Shown here piece by piece: positions 1-9,223 of a DNA stretch of 64,000 bases; the stretch's first letter is position 1, and the number at the start of each line of letters is the position of its first letter. The stretch lies in the NCBI RefSeq assembly GCF_037201915.1, contig NZ_CP147505.1, positions 1,426,001 through 1,490,000 on the forward strand, read 5' to 3'. The notes beneath the pieces are model-generated. The model saw nothing but the letters and a program-made list of their open reading frames with translations. It did no database searches and was not told the origin of the DNA. The position numbers and the translations under genes are program-made. Source of the stretch: Haloplanus sp. CK5-1. GTDB taxonomy: Archaea > Halobacteriota > Halobacteria > Halobacteriales > Haloferacaceae.

Positions 1-999
1 GCGACGCCCCCCGTCGACGACGTTTTCGACCGTCACCTCGGTCTCGTAGTCCCCCGAGTGTTTGAACATCGCGTTACCCGCCACGTCGCCCTGTGCCCAG
101 ACGCGGTCGGCGGTCGTCTCGAGGAACTCGTTCGTCTCGACGAATCCGCGGTCGTCGGTTTCGATCCCGGCAGCGTCGAGGTTCAGCGGGTCGGTGTTCG
201 GTCGGCGACCGAGCGCGACGAGCACCTCGCTCCCCTCGACGGCCAATTCGTCGCCGGCTCCGGTCTCGGCGTGGACGGCGTAGCCGTCTCCCGACTCCTC
301 GACGGCCGTGACGCGGTGGCCGGTGTACACGTCGTGGCGAGTGGATGCGCGCTCCGTGAACAGTTCCGCCACGTCGCGATCCTCCCGGTGAACCAGCCGG
401 TCGTTCATCTCGACGATGGTCACGTCGGTGCCCATCGTCTCGAAGGCGTACCCCAGCTCGACGGCGATGTAACCACCCCCCACGACGACGAGGCTGTCCG
501 GGAGGTCGCGGCGGTAGAGCGCGTCCCGACTCGTGAGGTAGTCGATGCCGTCGAGACCGTCGATTGGCGGCGCGACCGGCCGACTCCCCGTCGCGATGAC
601 CACCTTCTCGGCGGTGACGGATTCGCCGCCGAGCCTCACCGTCCGGTCGTCGACGAACTCGGTGTACTCGTCGAACAGGGTCAGGTTGGATCGCTCGCGG
701 TACCGCGCTTCCACGTCGGCGGCGATGCCACCCAACAGGTCGTCCATGTCGTCGACGACGGCCGCGTGATCCACGCCGTCGAGCGTCGCGTCGACGTGGA
801 ACCGCTCGGCGTCACGGACGTGGGCGACGGCGTTGGCGGCCTGTATCAACATCTTCGAGGGGTTACAGCCGCGGTTGAGACAGGTGCCACCGAGCGGCCC
901 TGGTTCCACGAGAGCCGTCTCGAGTCCCGCCTCCGCTGCCGCCGAGGCGACGTTGTTTCCGGTTCCCCCGCCGACGACGAGTACGTCGAAGTCGCTCAT
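1..999 (-). CDS. FAD/NAD(P)-dependent disulfide oxidoreductase (dihydrolipoamide dehydrogenase/MerA-like), partial
   Basis: Reading from the ATG at 999, the frame stays open to the left edge, so about 333 residues of a protein of usual length near 460 are present and the C-terminal dimer domain is missing. The N-terminus has an FAD dinucleotide-binding glycine motif (VVGGGTGNNVA). It is followed by the redox-active pair GGTCLNRGCNPSK, typical of class I pyridine nucleotide-disulfide oxidoreductases. A second Rossmann motif (VVVGGGYIAVELG) near residue 175 should bind NAD(P)H, and an ALGRRPNT-type motif comes later. Such flavoproteins move electrons from NAD(P)H through FAD to a disulfide or metal substrate in the cytoplasm. 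No lipoyl-complex genes or mer regulator are visible, so the substrate is undecided. Confidence 0.9.
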   Translation of the reverse strand, partial: MSDFDVLVVGGGTGNNVASAAAEAGLETALVEPGPLGGTCLNRGCNPSKMLIQAANAVAHVRDAERFHVDATLDGVDHAAVVDDMDDLLGGIAADVEARYRERSNLTLFDEYTEFVDDRTVRLGGESVTAEKVVIATGSRPVAPPIDGLDGIDYLTSRDALYRRDLPDSLVVVGGGYIAVELGYAFETMGTDVTIVEMNDRLVHREDRDVAELFTERASTRHDVYTGHRVTAVEESGDGYAVHAETGAGDELAVEGSEVLVALGRRPNTDPLNLDAAGIETDDRGFVETNEFLETTADRVWAQGDVAGNAMFKHSGDYETEVTVENVVDGGRR

Positions 1000-1090
1000 G
1001 TGACTCGGAGTACGCCGGCTGGGACCAAATAAGCGTCAGCGGCTCCGCAACGGCGTTGCACGACCACCGAACGGGGCACGTCGCGTCCAG

Positions 1091-1678
1091 TCAGCGGTCG
1101 GGGAACGACTCCCAGAACACGTCCGGGAGTTCGTGGTCCGGGTTCTCGGCCATGTAGTCCTGTTTCGTCACGTTGGCTTCCTCGATGAGTGCGGCCGCTT
1201 CGCCGGCCCAGATGTAGAACCCGATCAGTGTCTCCCGGCGCATCCGCTCCAAATCGACCGAGTGATAGACGTTGACGACGCCGCCTTCCTCGCGGTTCAG
1301 TTCGGAGCGGCGAAGCAGGCCGATGTCGACGAGTTTGTTGAGGTACCGTGTCACCGTGCTCCGGTCGTAGCCGAGCGATTCGGCGACTTCGTTGGCCGAG
1401 AGCGGCCCCTCGCCGATGACGCACAGACAGATGTCGAGGCCGGCTTTGGGGAGACCGAACGCGTCGAGGAGGACTTGCCTGACGTCGGGCGGTTTGACGG
1501 TGATATCGCAGTCGGTCACGCGTTCCATCGACGCCCCGTGACAGGACATCGGCGGGTCGTCGCGACCGAGCGCGAGGACCACGTTGTCACAGTCGGGGCA
1601 CTCGAAGACGTCGTACCTGCTGGACGCCGGATCGTACTGAACCGCCTCGGTCGCTTCGTTCGTGTCGTGTTCAGACAT
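1091..1678 (-). CDS. Zinc-ribbon plus winged-helix transcriptional regulator
   Basis: A 195-aa cytoplasmic protein. Residues 27-50 hold a CPDC knuckle and a later Cys-His (MSCHG), suggesting a small zinc site. Residues about 80-135 form a winged helix-turn-helix (GPLSANEVAESLGYDRSTVTR) of the TrmB/MarR-like type common in haloarchaea. The C-terminus is a helical extension containing FYIWAGEAAALIEE. I chose the ATG at 1678 because the family-like sequence begins there. An in-frame ATG at 1726 would add 16 residues with no recognisable content. The target genes are unknown. The flavoprotein gene lies downstream on the same strand, 91 bp away, and could be co-transcribed. Confidence 0.8.
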   Translation of the reverse strand: MSEHDTNEATEAVQYDPASSRYDVFECPDCDNVVLALGRDDPPMSCHGASMERVTDCDITVKPPDVRQVLLDAFGLPKAGLDICLCVIGEGPLSANEVAESLGYDRSTVTRYLNKLVDIGLLRRSELNREEGGVVNVYHSVDLERMRRETLIGFYIWAGEAAALIEEANVTKQDYMAENPDHELPDVFWESFPDR

Positions 1679-1743
1679 CGGTGACCACTCCCAGCATTCG
1701 TCCCGATAGACGACGGTCGAATCCATAAGTCTGCCCCGTGTGC

Positions 1744-2013
1744 TCAGCCACGATCGGTCGCCTCCGGATCGACGATGATCATCTCGTCGAGCGCGAGCGC
1801 GAGGAGTTCTTCGCCGGTTACGGTGATTCTAACCTGCCCGTCGGAGTCGACATCAGCCAGGTCACAGGCTTCCAATCCGTCCAGATGTTCTCGGAGCGTT
1901 CGCTCGTCGACGGCGAGTGCGTCCGTGAGCGTCCCGATGGACGTCCGCTCCCCGGTACTGGCGTCGCTCCGTCCCCCGAGTCGCTCCAACACGTCCCTGC
2001 GGGTCACCGACAT
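1744..2013 (-). CDS. Small HTH domain protein
   Basis: An 89-aa protein starting MSVTRRDVLERLGG. Residues 22-60 read as a helix-turn-helix (SIGTLTDALAVDERTLREH) followed by a short wing with a DGQVRITVTGEE strand. The ORF is open for 34 more codons upstream to an in-frame ATG at 2115, but that stretch is low-complexity and lacks hydrophobic core, so the shorter start is preferred. It is probably a DNA-binding regulator acting on nearby genes. No ligand or dimerisation domain is visible. Confidence 0.6.
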   Translation of the reverse strand: MSVTRRDVLERLGGRSDASTGERTSIGTLTDALAVDERTLREHLDGLEACDLADVDSDGQVRITVTGEELLALALDEMIIVDPEATDRG

Positions 2014-2355
2014 CTTTCGTCCTGCTCGGTCGGCACTCGACGATGGAGCGTGGCGCGTGATTCGGGTCTCGCTCTCGTCGGAGGGACGGTACGACGTCGG
2101 CGGCGAGGATTCCATCCACCGTCATAGCATTCCCCCCGATATCGCGCAGGTGTGGTGTCCCACGTCGAGGCGCACCTGCCCCTGTCTGCGGTCGGCGCCG
2201 ACCGATCCGCGTCCAACGCTGTTGGTCGAAGGGGGCGTGTCACGGGTGCTCTCCGAACGATATCGGCACCGCCGTCACATACGGCTTCGGCGGGCGTGCA
2301 ATCGGATCACAACCGCTCTCCAGTGACCGTGGCTGGCGTCACGAAGACGGACGGT
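2014..2355. other. Intergenic gap, nothing recognised
   Basis: About 340 bp between the small HTH gene and the MFS gene. Frames open here are compositional shadows of GC-rich DNA. I see no RNA gene, repeat or clear TATA box. Confidence 0.4.
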
Positions 2356-3567
2356 CTATCCGCGGCCGCCGGCGAGCTTCGCCGACTCGGGGAGGTTCCG
2401 GAGTCGCCGCATCGACAGCGTCCCGATGATCGGGCCGAGAGCCAGCGGTGCGAACGCCCATCGCCAGCCGACCAGGTCCACGACCATCGGGATCAGCTGG
2501 ATCGATACGGTAGTCAGGAGGAACCCGATGGCCGTCTGGAGCGTCAGCGCCGTCCCGACGTAGGACCCCTCGGCGAGCTCCGACACGGCGGCCGAGAACT
2601 GTGCCGAGTCGGCGACGATGACGAATCCCCACACGAGGACGAAGGGGACGAGCAGGAGCAACGACGAGCCGAAGACGAACCCCGCGGCGATACACGCGGT
2701 GCCGCTGACGGCCATGCTCGCGCTCGTGATTCGTGTCCGTCCGAACCGGTCGGCTGCCGAGCCGGCGACGACGGCGCCGACTCCACCGACAGCGATGGTC
2801 CCGAAGGCCAGCAGCGAGGCGAGACTCGACGAGTCACTGCTCCCGCCGTTCGCCGCGATGCTCGCGATCAGGTAGGCGGGGATCCACGTCCAGACGGCGT
2901 AGAGCTCCCACATGTGGCCGAAGTATCCACCGTTGGCCAACATCGTTCCTCGATCCCGAAGGATGCGACCGATCGCGCCCGGATCGAACGGTGCCGCCGG
3001 TGCCTGGTGTGGCCCGGGCTCGACGAGGAGGACCAACAGCCCACCGAGAACGGACAGGCCCGCGGCGCCGTACAGCACGACCCGTGGCTGTCCGACGCCG
3101 CCGACGGCTCGGAGCAGGTGCGGAAGCGACGAGCCGACGGTCAGCGCGCCGACCAACGTGCCGATCGCGAACCCGCGTCCCTCCTCGAACCAGCCGGCGA
3201 GGATCTTCATACCCGTCGGGTAGACGCCGGCCAAGGCGACGCCCGTCAGAAACCGGAGGGCGATGGCTGGCACGGCCGACGTGACGACTCCAGCGATACC
3301 GGCCGTGAACGCCGCGCCGAGGACGGCCGATCCGGCGAACAGATAGCGGGGCCGGATCACGTCCGAGAGCGTGAGGGCCGAGGAGAGGAGCGCGCCGACG
3401 ACGAAGCCCAACTGCACCGCGATGGTCAACCACGCCGTCTCGCCGTCACTGAGCCCCCACTCGGCCGCCAACTCCGGAGCCGCGGCCGTCGCGCTGAACC
3501 AGAGGGACATGGCGAGGAGTTCGGCAGTGGCGATCACCAACAGCACCCGGCGTTTTCGAGACACCAT
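2356..3567 (-). CDS. Major facilitator superfamily transporter
   Basis: 403 aa, starting MVSRKRRVLLV at 3567. The longer in-frame extension to 3879 is rich in Ser/Thr/Pro and is not membrane-like. About twelve hydrophobic segments are visible in two six-helix halves, with a cytoplasmic loop around residues 195-215. Loop 2-3 has a degenerate MFS signature (ALTLSDVIRPRYLF), and the second half has the better-preserved GSAADRFGRTRI. The start ATAELLAMSLWFSATAAAP resembles the NarK/CynX-like branch of MFS permeases seen in haloarchaea. The substrate cannot be read from sequence. A divergent HxlR regulator does not flank it directly; both genes run leftward with 241 bp between them. Confidence 0.87.
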   Translation of the reverse strand: MVSRKRRVLLVIATAELLAMSLWFSATAAAPELAAEWGLSDGETAWLTIAVQLGFVVGALLSSALTLSDVIRPRYLFAGSAVLGAAFTAGIAGVVTSAVPAIALRFLTGVALAGVYPTGMKILAGWFEEGRGFAIGTLVGALTVGSSLPHLLRAVGGVGQPRVVLYGAAGLSVLGGLLVLLVEPGPHQAPAAPFDPGAIGRILRDRGTMLANGGYFGHMWELYAVWTWIPAYLIASIAANGGSSDSSSLASLLAFGTIAVGGVGAVVAGSAADRFGRTRITSASMAVSGTACIAAGFVFGSSLLLLVPFVLVWGFVIVADSAQFSAAVSELAEGSYVGTALTLQTAIGFLLTTVSIQLIPMVVDLVGWRWAFAPLALGPIIGTLSMRRLRNLPESAKLAGGRG

Positions 3568-3808
3568 AGTCGGTGACGAACAGTAACTACCCGAGCTATC
3601 AAAAGCGTCGGCTAACCCGCGGGTAACCTCCTGTCGTCGGTGGTGATGCCGTGGGAGGGGACGGGTGGCTGCCCCCGGGACCACCCAATTCACCGGGCGA
3701 GTCCGCTCGCACCCCTCGGGAGACACCGATACGACCGGTGAATCGTCGTGGTCGGGGTCCGTGATGTCATAACGGCCACTCGTGGAAGGTGACTCAACCG
3801 GACGACAC

Positions 3809-4177
3809 CTACGTCCGCACGTCGTGTTCGACACCCCACTCGTGGATGCGGTCGACGACGGGAGCGAAGTCACGCCCACGGTCCGTCAACGCGTACTCGA
3901 CGCGAACCGGCTTGTCGTTCACGATGCGGCGTTCGACGAGTCCGTGTTCCGTCTCGAGCCGTTCGAGGCTATCCGACAGGACCTTCGACGATATTCGATC
4001 GATATCCCCCTCGAGTTCGCCGAATCCCATCCCGCCCTCCGTCAGCAACTCGTGGAGGATGACCAGGTGCCACTTGCGCCCGAGGACGTCCGCCATGGAG
4101 ACGAGCGTCTCCCGTGACTGACGCGGTGTGACGACCGGCGTCGAGTTCGTGTCACTGCGTTCCGAGTGTGTACTCAT
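3809..4177 (-). CDS. HxlR-family winged-helix regulator
   Basis: 122 aa, near the usual length of HxlR proteins. The core reads VLGRKWHLVILHELL, then GFGELEGDIDRISSKVLSDSLERLE, then a wing (VNDKPVRVEYALTDRGRDF), which is the classic HxlR layout with a recognition helix and a basic wing. The N-terminal 20 residues are disordered and acidic or polar. Members are homodimeric cytoplasmic regulators, often redox or electrophile sensitive, but no Cys is visible here, so direct thiol sensing is unlikely. It may control the MFS transporter immediately downstream on the same strand. Confidence 0.88.
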   Translation of the reverse strand: MSTHSERSDTNSTPVVTPRQSRETLVSMADVLGRKWHLVILHELLTEGGMGFGELEGDIDRISSKVLSDSLERLETEHGLVERRIVNDKPVRVEYALTDRGRDFAPVVDRIHEWGVEHDVRT

Positions 4178-4976
4178 GAGTCTCCGTGTCGGTGACGGGT
4201 GTTCGGCCGGGAGATTCGGTCGCTAGTACACCAACTGTCGTTCACGGGTGTACGATCCCATTCGATGGTTTTTATCATTCTGAGGGCGTGCCGGGCGACG
4301 CCGGAAGCGAGTAACATATTTATATCGGCGGCTCCGTCGGAATCCCCCGAATCCGACGGAGCTAGCGTACAAGACACCCCGGAAAGTACAGTAAAGCGTG
4401 GATGGGACGTTGTGCGACGGTCCATTCGGAACGTCCTCTCGGCGGCCGTCGGTCCCGGAGTGATGGCACCGACGATCGTCGTCGACGACGAGTGTGCGTA
4501 CGTTCTCCGTACTACCGGTTTCGGGCATCCGTGTCGTCGGTCTAGCGACGAGTTGTGCCGAACCCGCACAACTGATTCCTTCTCTGCTCACGCCGTCTGC
4601 ACGCTCAGAGAGCAGCGATAAACTCGCTACTCGAGCGTTCGCTACCGATAGTATATTCATCCGGACACCTTCGAACGACGATGTCCGACTCCCCGAAACA
4701 CGAGTGCAGCCCTCCCCGTCGTGTAGGCAGCAGGTGGCGCTTCGCCGACGGAGGTGGGTGTCGTGAGTGAGACGTATCCACGATGACTCGTCGCCGTCGC
4801 AGTTTCCGGGTTACTGCTCGTCACGCCTCTCCTGTTGTGCATGAGAGTGCGTCGCCGGCGTCTAACCGGACGCGAAGCGAGCCTCTGGAGTCTGCGGTGA
4901 CAGACGTCGACGACGTCTCTTGGCGGTCGAGTTCGAACGTTGGCTTTACACCGGCCCCACAGAGACGGGTCGGATA
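4178..4976. other. Long intergenic region, no convincing gene
   Basis: About 800 bp separate the HxlR gene from the histidine kinase. Overlapping ORFs on both strands here lack conserved motifs, start contexts or haloarchaeal acidic composition. Two AT-rich patches, near 4266-4275 (tttttatcat) and 4308-4316 (atatttata), could be promoter elements, although no gene starts a suitable distance away. The region may hold degraded sequence or an untranslated RNA that I cannot recognise. Confidence 0.35.
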
Positions 4977-6614
4977 ATGGGGTTGGTCGCGACGCTTGGC
5001 ACACTCGTTCCTGACGCCGTGGCCGTCGGCGTCCTCGTGGGGCTCACGTGGACGGCGTTCCAGTCGCGGGAACAGCCGAGTGCCGACCCGTTCATCGCGC
5101 TCCTCGCTACTCTCACGCTGTGGGCGGTATTCGCACTCGGGTCGAACCTCCCGGTGGTAGGGTCCGGAACCTCGTTGTCCGCGGTGCTGGTGTTGGGTCA
5201 GTTCGGGACGGCCCTCGTTATCCCAGGTATCTGGACGGTGTACGCACTCAGCTACACTGGACGGGGAACCGGGCTGACGTGGCGGCGAACCGCGCTGCTG
5301 GCTGGCATCGCGTCCCCGGTAGTCGTTGTCGGCGTCGTTATCGCGCTTGGTCCGCCCGAATCAGTCGTGGAGTACGTCGCCGCGTCGATGCTCGGGACCG
5401 AACTGCTGTACCTGCTGGCGTTGTTCCTGTACGCGACGTATCTCTTGGCGGACCTCAGCGGCAGCCACGCCCGCGTTTCCAACACCCAAATAGCGATACT
5501 GACGGTGGGCGTCGGAGCGCCCTACCTCGTCGGTCTCGTGGGAAACAACACGGGTCTCGCGAACGGCGCGGCGTTCGGGCTCGTTCTATCCGGCAGCTTC
5601 CTCGGTATCTCCATGCGGAAGTATCCCGTGATGACTGGCTTTCCGAAGGCGGATTACGTCGCTCGAACCCGCGTCGTCGAGACGCTACAGGAAGCTGTCG
5701 TGGTACTCGACTGGGACGACCACATTCTCGACCTCAACGAGGCGACCGTAGCGCTGTTCGACCGCTCCGCAGCGGAGATGGTCGGGGAACCAGTCCGGTC
5801 GGTTATCGACGGATTCGACCGGACCGACCTCCCCGTCGGTGACACTGGCACGGTGACGCTCCAGACGACGAAGGGGCGCCGTCAGTTCCAGTTCAGCGTC
5901 TCCGCCGTCGACGATGATGACGAACCGGTGGCCAGAACGGTACTCTTCCGGGACGTGACTGCGCGCCAGACTCGGGAGCAGCGGCTTGCAGTCCTCAACC
6001 GGGTGCTCCGCCACAACGTGCGAAACGACTTGGACGTGGTTCTCGCATACGCCGACGGGATAGCCGACGACGAACTCAGGACGGGGATCAGGGACAAGGC
6101 GACCGACCTGCTCGAACTCAGCAACAAAGCCAGAGACGCCGAAGACGTCATGACTGCGAGTACCGACTCACCCGCCCCGGTAAACGTCGCAGACGTCGCG
6201 GCGTCCGTAGTCGACCAGTTCCGAACCGAGGAGTACACTGGAGACGTAACGCTCGAGTGCCCCGACGAAGTCCTGATTTCGTCGCACCGAACCGTCCTCG
6301 AATACGTCCTCACCGAACTGGTCGAAAACGCCTTTGTGCATTCGGATGGGGCTGCGCCGCAAATCGACGTCCGTGTCCGCTCGGGGACGGACGCAGCGGC
6401 GGAACTCGTCGTGGCAGACGATGGTCCGGGACTCCCGAAACGAGAGCAAGAAATTCTCGCCGCCGGGACCGAAACACAGCTCAAACACGGGCAGGGAATC
6501 GGGCTGTGGTTCGTCAACTGGGCTGTCAATCAGCTCGGTGGCGACCTCGAGTTCCAACAGAACGACCCCGAAGGCAGTGTCGTCACTATTCGCCTTTACC
6601 GGGCAGACACGTAG
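4977..6614 (+). CDS. 7TM-PAS sensor histidine kinase
   Basis: 545 aa starting MGLVATLGTL. Residues 1 to about 215 contain seven hydrophobic segments (HisKA_7TM-type sensor module). A PAS domain follows at about 235-330 (VVLDWDDHILDLNEATVALF). The dimerisation box NRVLRHNVRNDLD near residue 343 carries the phospho-accepting His. The HATPase region has the N box ELVENAFVHSDG, the G1 box DDGPGLP and the G2 region GIGLWFVNWAVNQLGG. It is membrane bound and would pass phosphate to a response regulator encoded elsewhere. A close paralogue lies at 35801-37462 with the same architecture and near-identical PAS and ATPase motifs. Confidence 0.92.
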   Translation: MGLVATLGTLVPDAVAVGVLVGLTWTAFQSREQPSADPFIALLATLTLWAVFALGSNLPVVGSGTSLSAVLVLGQFGTALVIPGIWTVYALSYTGRGTGLTWRRTALLAGIASPVVVVGVVIALGPPESVVEYVAASMLGTELLYLLALFLYATYLLADLSGSHARVSNTQIAILTVGVGAPYLVGLVGNNTGLANGAAFGLVLSGSFLGISMRKYPVMTGFPKADYVARTRVVETLQEAVVVLDWDDHILDLNEATVALFDRSAAEMVGEPVRSVIDGFDRTDLPVGDTGTVTLQTTKGRRQFQFSVSAVDDDDEPVARTVLFRDVTARQTREQRLAVLNRVLRHNVRNDLDVVLAYADGIADDELRTGIRDKATDLLELSNKARDAEDVMTASTDSPAPVNVADVAASVVDQFRTEEYTGDVTLECPDEVLISSHRTVLEYVLTELVENAFVHSDGAAPQIDVRVRSGTDAAAELVVADDGPGLPKREQEILAAGTETQLKHGQGIGLWFVNWAVNQLGGDLEFQQNDPEGSVVTIRLYRADT

Positions 6615-6957
6615 CGATCACGAACCGATCGGTGCGGTTCGCGCGATGGCGACCGCTACGCCGAGGAAAAAAGGCGACGGCTGCAAAGCCCGGAAGGGCC
6701 GTCGAAGCGGGTCTGTCTCTGTCGGAACGCATCCCACTCGCGGACGATCCCGAGATCGATGGCGATATCAGCACGACTGCCAACGAAACCGGGAGTGGAC
6801 CACAGCGACGACCCGTATTGGAGTGTCGTGCCGGCCGACCGGAACGCGAGTACGAGCTCCGTTCCCAATAGTGTCGATACCGACAGCTCCGATCGTGATC
6901 GGAACGATCGTCGTCGATGCGATTCAAGCGAATTGAACTGTGGGTTCGAGTACCGGT
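6615..6957. other. Intergenic gap between convergent genes, nothing recognised
   Basis: About 340 bp between two convergent gene ends. Open frames are short and without motifs. No clear hairpin-plus-T terminator was seen. Confidence 0.35.
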
Positions 6958-7850
6958 TCACGAAACGATCGCTTGGACGTAGACGTGTGCATAAGCGCTT
7001 GCCCACACGATGGACAGTAATTCACCGACACTCGACGTGATCACATGCACGACGGGATTCGACGGAGCCAAGCTCGGTCCCATCTCGGGCAGATAGAAAC
7101 TGAGTGCACTTCCGATAGCGATCAAGACGACGAGCAGGAACTTTCTCCGATAGTTCGTCGTGATGTGCCAGCTAACCCGAAGTGATTCGATCGGCCCGTA
7201 CTGGCCGATGACACACGCCTCGGGCGCAAACCAGAACTCGAACAGGAGCAGGAGAAAGGGGACGGCAAAGACGACACCACCGACCGCCGCCGCGGCGGGA
7301 AGGCCGACCATCTCCACTGGAGTGCCTGGGATAGCACCGATCAGAACGAAGAGTGGGAGCGTCAGCAAAAACGGGATCGCAATCACCGAAAAGACGACGA
7401 GAAGGATGACGCCGACCAACGCTGGCGTTCGGGCGAGGCTTCGATGTAGTCCCTCGCGTACGGTAACGGGGTCGCCGGTCAGTTCCCCGGCGACGATCGT
7501 TCCCACGTAGGCGCGAATCGAGACGACGCACGCGAACGCCGTCACGGCCTCGAGGACGCCGACTGCAGGCGTCGGAAGCACGGTGATGCTACCCGTTTCG
7601 AGGAGCCGGTTTACGAGGATAATCACGCCCCGAAAACGACGATCGACGGGGAGGACCGAAACAGGCGAACGGACCAGACGAGTGCGTCGAGGACGGTTCG
7701 ATCGGTGGTGGTCGTCTCGATGTTTCGGCATTCGAGACAGCCACACCCCTCGATATCGTCCCGAGCTTTGATCGTCGGTGCCAGGTCACACCTGATCGTG
7801 TCGTCGATGGAGGACGTACTTCGGACCGGTGAATCGGTGTGTTCGCTCAT
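6958..7850 (-). pseudogene. DUF7847-type multi-TM membrane protein, broken by a 1-base frameshift
   Basis: Two reading frames together make one membrane protein of about 297 aa. The upstream frame starts MSEHTDSPVRST at 7850 and ends SSPSIVVFGA-stop. The downstream frame continues VIILVNRLLETG to a C-terminus at 6958. Restoring one G in the GGGG run near 7625 gives FGGVIILV and a continuous product with about six hydrophobic segments. An N-terminal stretch CGCLECRN may be a small metal site. The start overlaps the stop of the upstream HTH gene by ATGA, indicating translational coupling. The related proteins at 8386-9195 and 32661-33398 are intact. Either the gene is truly broken or the base is an assembly error. 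Confidence 0.7.
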
Positions 7851-8206
7851 TCGGTAGTAACGAATCGAGAGATGGATTCGCCGGCTGCAAGCAGGATCGA
7901 TAGGGGGCCGAGTAACGAGGCGAAAGATTTGAACGCACGTTTGAGACTCGGCCGGTCGTCCTCGGCGCCGAGAAAGAGTAGTGTCGGGTCTTCCGAGACG
8001 ACGTACACACTCATCTCACGGCCATTTTCCGAGTAGCAGGTGTCCGTGACTTCGATCACGCCGGCGGATTCGAGGTTCGTCAGGTGGTAGTGAACGTTCT
8101 GAACGCTCTGGTCGAACTGCTCGGCGATCCGTGCCGGTGTCGCTGGCGTCTCGTTGAGCAGCCTGAAGATTTCGTAGGCAGTCTCGGAGGACAACGCTTC
8201 GATCAC
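7847..8206 (-). CDS. ArsR-like winged-helix regulator (haloarchaeal type)
   Basis: The core reads ALSSETAYEIFRLLNETPAT, ARIAEQFDQSVQNVHYHLTNLE, then GREMSVYVVSEDP: an ArsR-like winged helix with the extended wing typical of haloarchaea. A C-terminal segment (SFASLLGPLSILLAAG) may be a membrane anchor or hydrophobic tail. The coordinates use the GTG at 8206, but homologous sequence (PAVLSLDEEATRD) continues upstream in frame without any ATG. An ATG at 8295 in a neighbouring frame would give MST-TPSETDAAVERS if one base were restored near 8290, so the true start is probably 8295. The stop overlaps the next gene's ATG. A paralogue is at 39967-40320. Confidence 0.75.
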   Translation of the reverse strand: MIEALSSETAYEIFRLLNETPATPARIAEQFDQSVQNVHYHLTNLESAGVIEVTDTCYSENGREMSVYVVSEDPTLLFLGAEDDRPSLKRAFKSFASLLGPLSILLAAGESISRFVTTE

Positions 8207-8385
8207 GTCTCGTGTCGCCTCCTCGTCGAGACTCAGGACGGCAGGGTTATCGCTCCGTTCGACGGCTGCATCCGTTTCGGAAGGAGTCGTGACATGGGTG
8301 CTGTTGAATGCTGTGGGCTGAATCGTTGCGATCCGTTCCGGTTAGTGGCCGTTCGAAACCATCGCACGTAGTTGTTGGTGCACAG

Positions 8386-9195
8386 TCATGCTGACGCCGT
8401 GGAGGGAGGGGGCTCGGCGATCAATCGCAGGTAGTACGCTGTGTACACTGTATAGAAGTACGCGAAGCCAACTGCGGACAGGCCGATCCCGATCGGGAGC
8501 AGAACAGCGGTCGGAATACCGAGGTTGACCGGTAGTACGTCAGCAGCTCGGGCGTCAGCCACCGTCAACTGGAGCAGATACTCGGGGATGAGGAAGGCGT
8601 TCAACAGGAAGATCCACACGATGGAGAATCCGGCGACGCTTTTGAGATTCGAGCGGACGAGCGCGACACTCCTCCGGAAAGAACCGGTCACGCTCCGGTC
8701 TTCGATGACGATCGCAGCATCGTAAAACTGCACGAACATAACGACGGCGAGGATGGACGACAGCCAGACGAGCAGAGACCCGACGCCTGCGGCGAAGGCG
8801 GCCATCTCGTGAATCGCACCGAGTGCCATCGATCCGATACCGAAGATGAACCCGACGAGTCCGAGTCCGATAGCAGTTCCGAGGACGAGCAGCACGAACA
8901 ACACGGTTCCGAGGAGAAGCCGAAGGCAACAGGTCCGTGCTGACGTGAAAAATTGGTCGAACGATGCGTCTTTCCCTTCGATCGCAGCTCGAGCGATGCC
9001 GATGAAGCCGCCGAGAACGAATGGGAAGACGATCAGCCACGCGAGCGAGACACCTGCTGAAAGCAGCGGTGAGTCGATCAGGTGTTCGACGTATTGCAGT
9101 TGACTTCCGCCCCCGACGAGGAGGCCGGCGAGGAGCAGGACCGGATTCGCTTGGAGGGCAACAGATCCATCTTTGAATGCGGAGACCGTAACCAT
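8386..9195 (-). CDS. DUF7847-type multi-TM membrane protein
   Basis: 269 aa with about six strongly hydrophobic segments (for example LLLAGLLVGGG and LLLGTVLFVLLVLGTAIGL). The central loop ends with the FRRSVALVRSNLKSV segment, equivalent to the RRSWELASGNRW loop in the paralogue at 32661. This repeat of amphipathic loop plus helices is typical of the haloarchaeal DUF7847 family, whose function is unknown. It starts at the ATG at 9195, 28 bp downstream of a short broken ORF, and lies upstream of the HTH gene and the frameshifted DUF7847 gene. All run leftward and likely form one transcription unit. Confidence 0.82.
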   Translation of the reverse strand: MVTVSAFKDGSVALQANPVLLLAGLLVGGGSQLQYVEHLIDSPLLSAGVSLAWLIVFPFVLGGFIGIARAAIEGKDASFDQFFTSARTCCLRLLLGTVLFVLLVLGTAIGLGLVGFIFGIGSMALGAIHEMAAFAAGVGSLLVWLSSILAVVMFVQFYDAAIVIEDRSVTGSFRRSVALVRSNLKSVAGFSIVWIFLLNAFLIPEYLLQLTVADARAADVLPVNLGIPTAVLLPIGIGLSAVGFAYFYTVYTAYYLRLIAEPPPSTASA

Positions 9196-9223
9196 CGTAG
9201 CGACGACGTGACGTCGTCGCGTA

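Noticed and set aside
58-1032. 324-aa rightward ORF at the left edge
   Set aside because: Antisense to the flavoprotein gene, whose FAD, disulfide and NAD motifs are unmistakable.
2152-3576. 474-aa rightward ORF
   Set aside because: Shadow of the MFS gene on the other strand; highly charged Arg/Asp/Gly composition without motifs.
4199-4660. Overlapping ORFs of 140 and 145 aa on both strands
   Set aside because: Neither shows family sequence, membrane segments or acidic bias; the GC-rich background yields such frames by chance.
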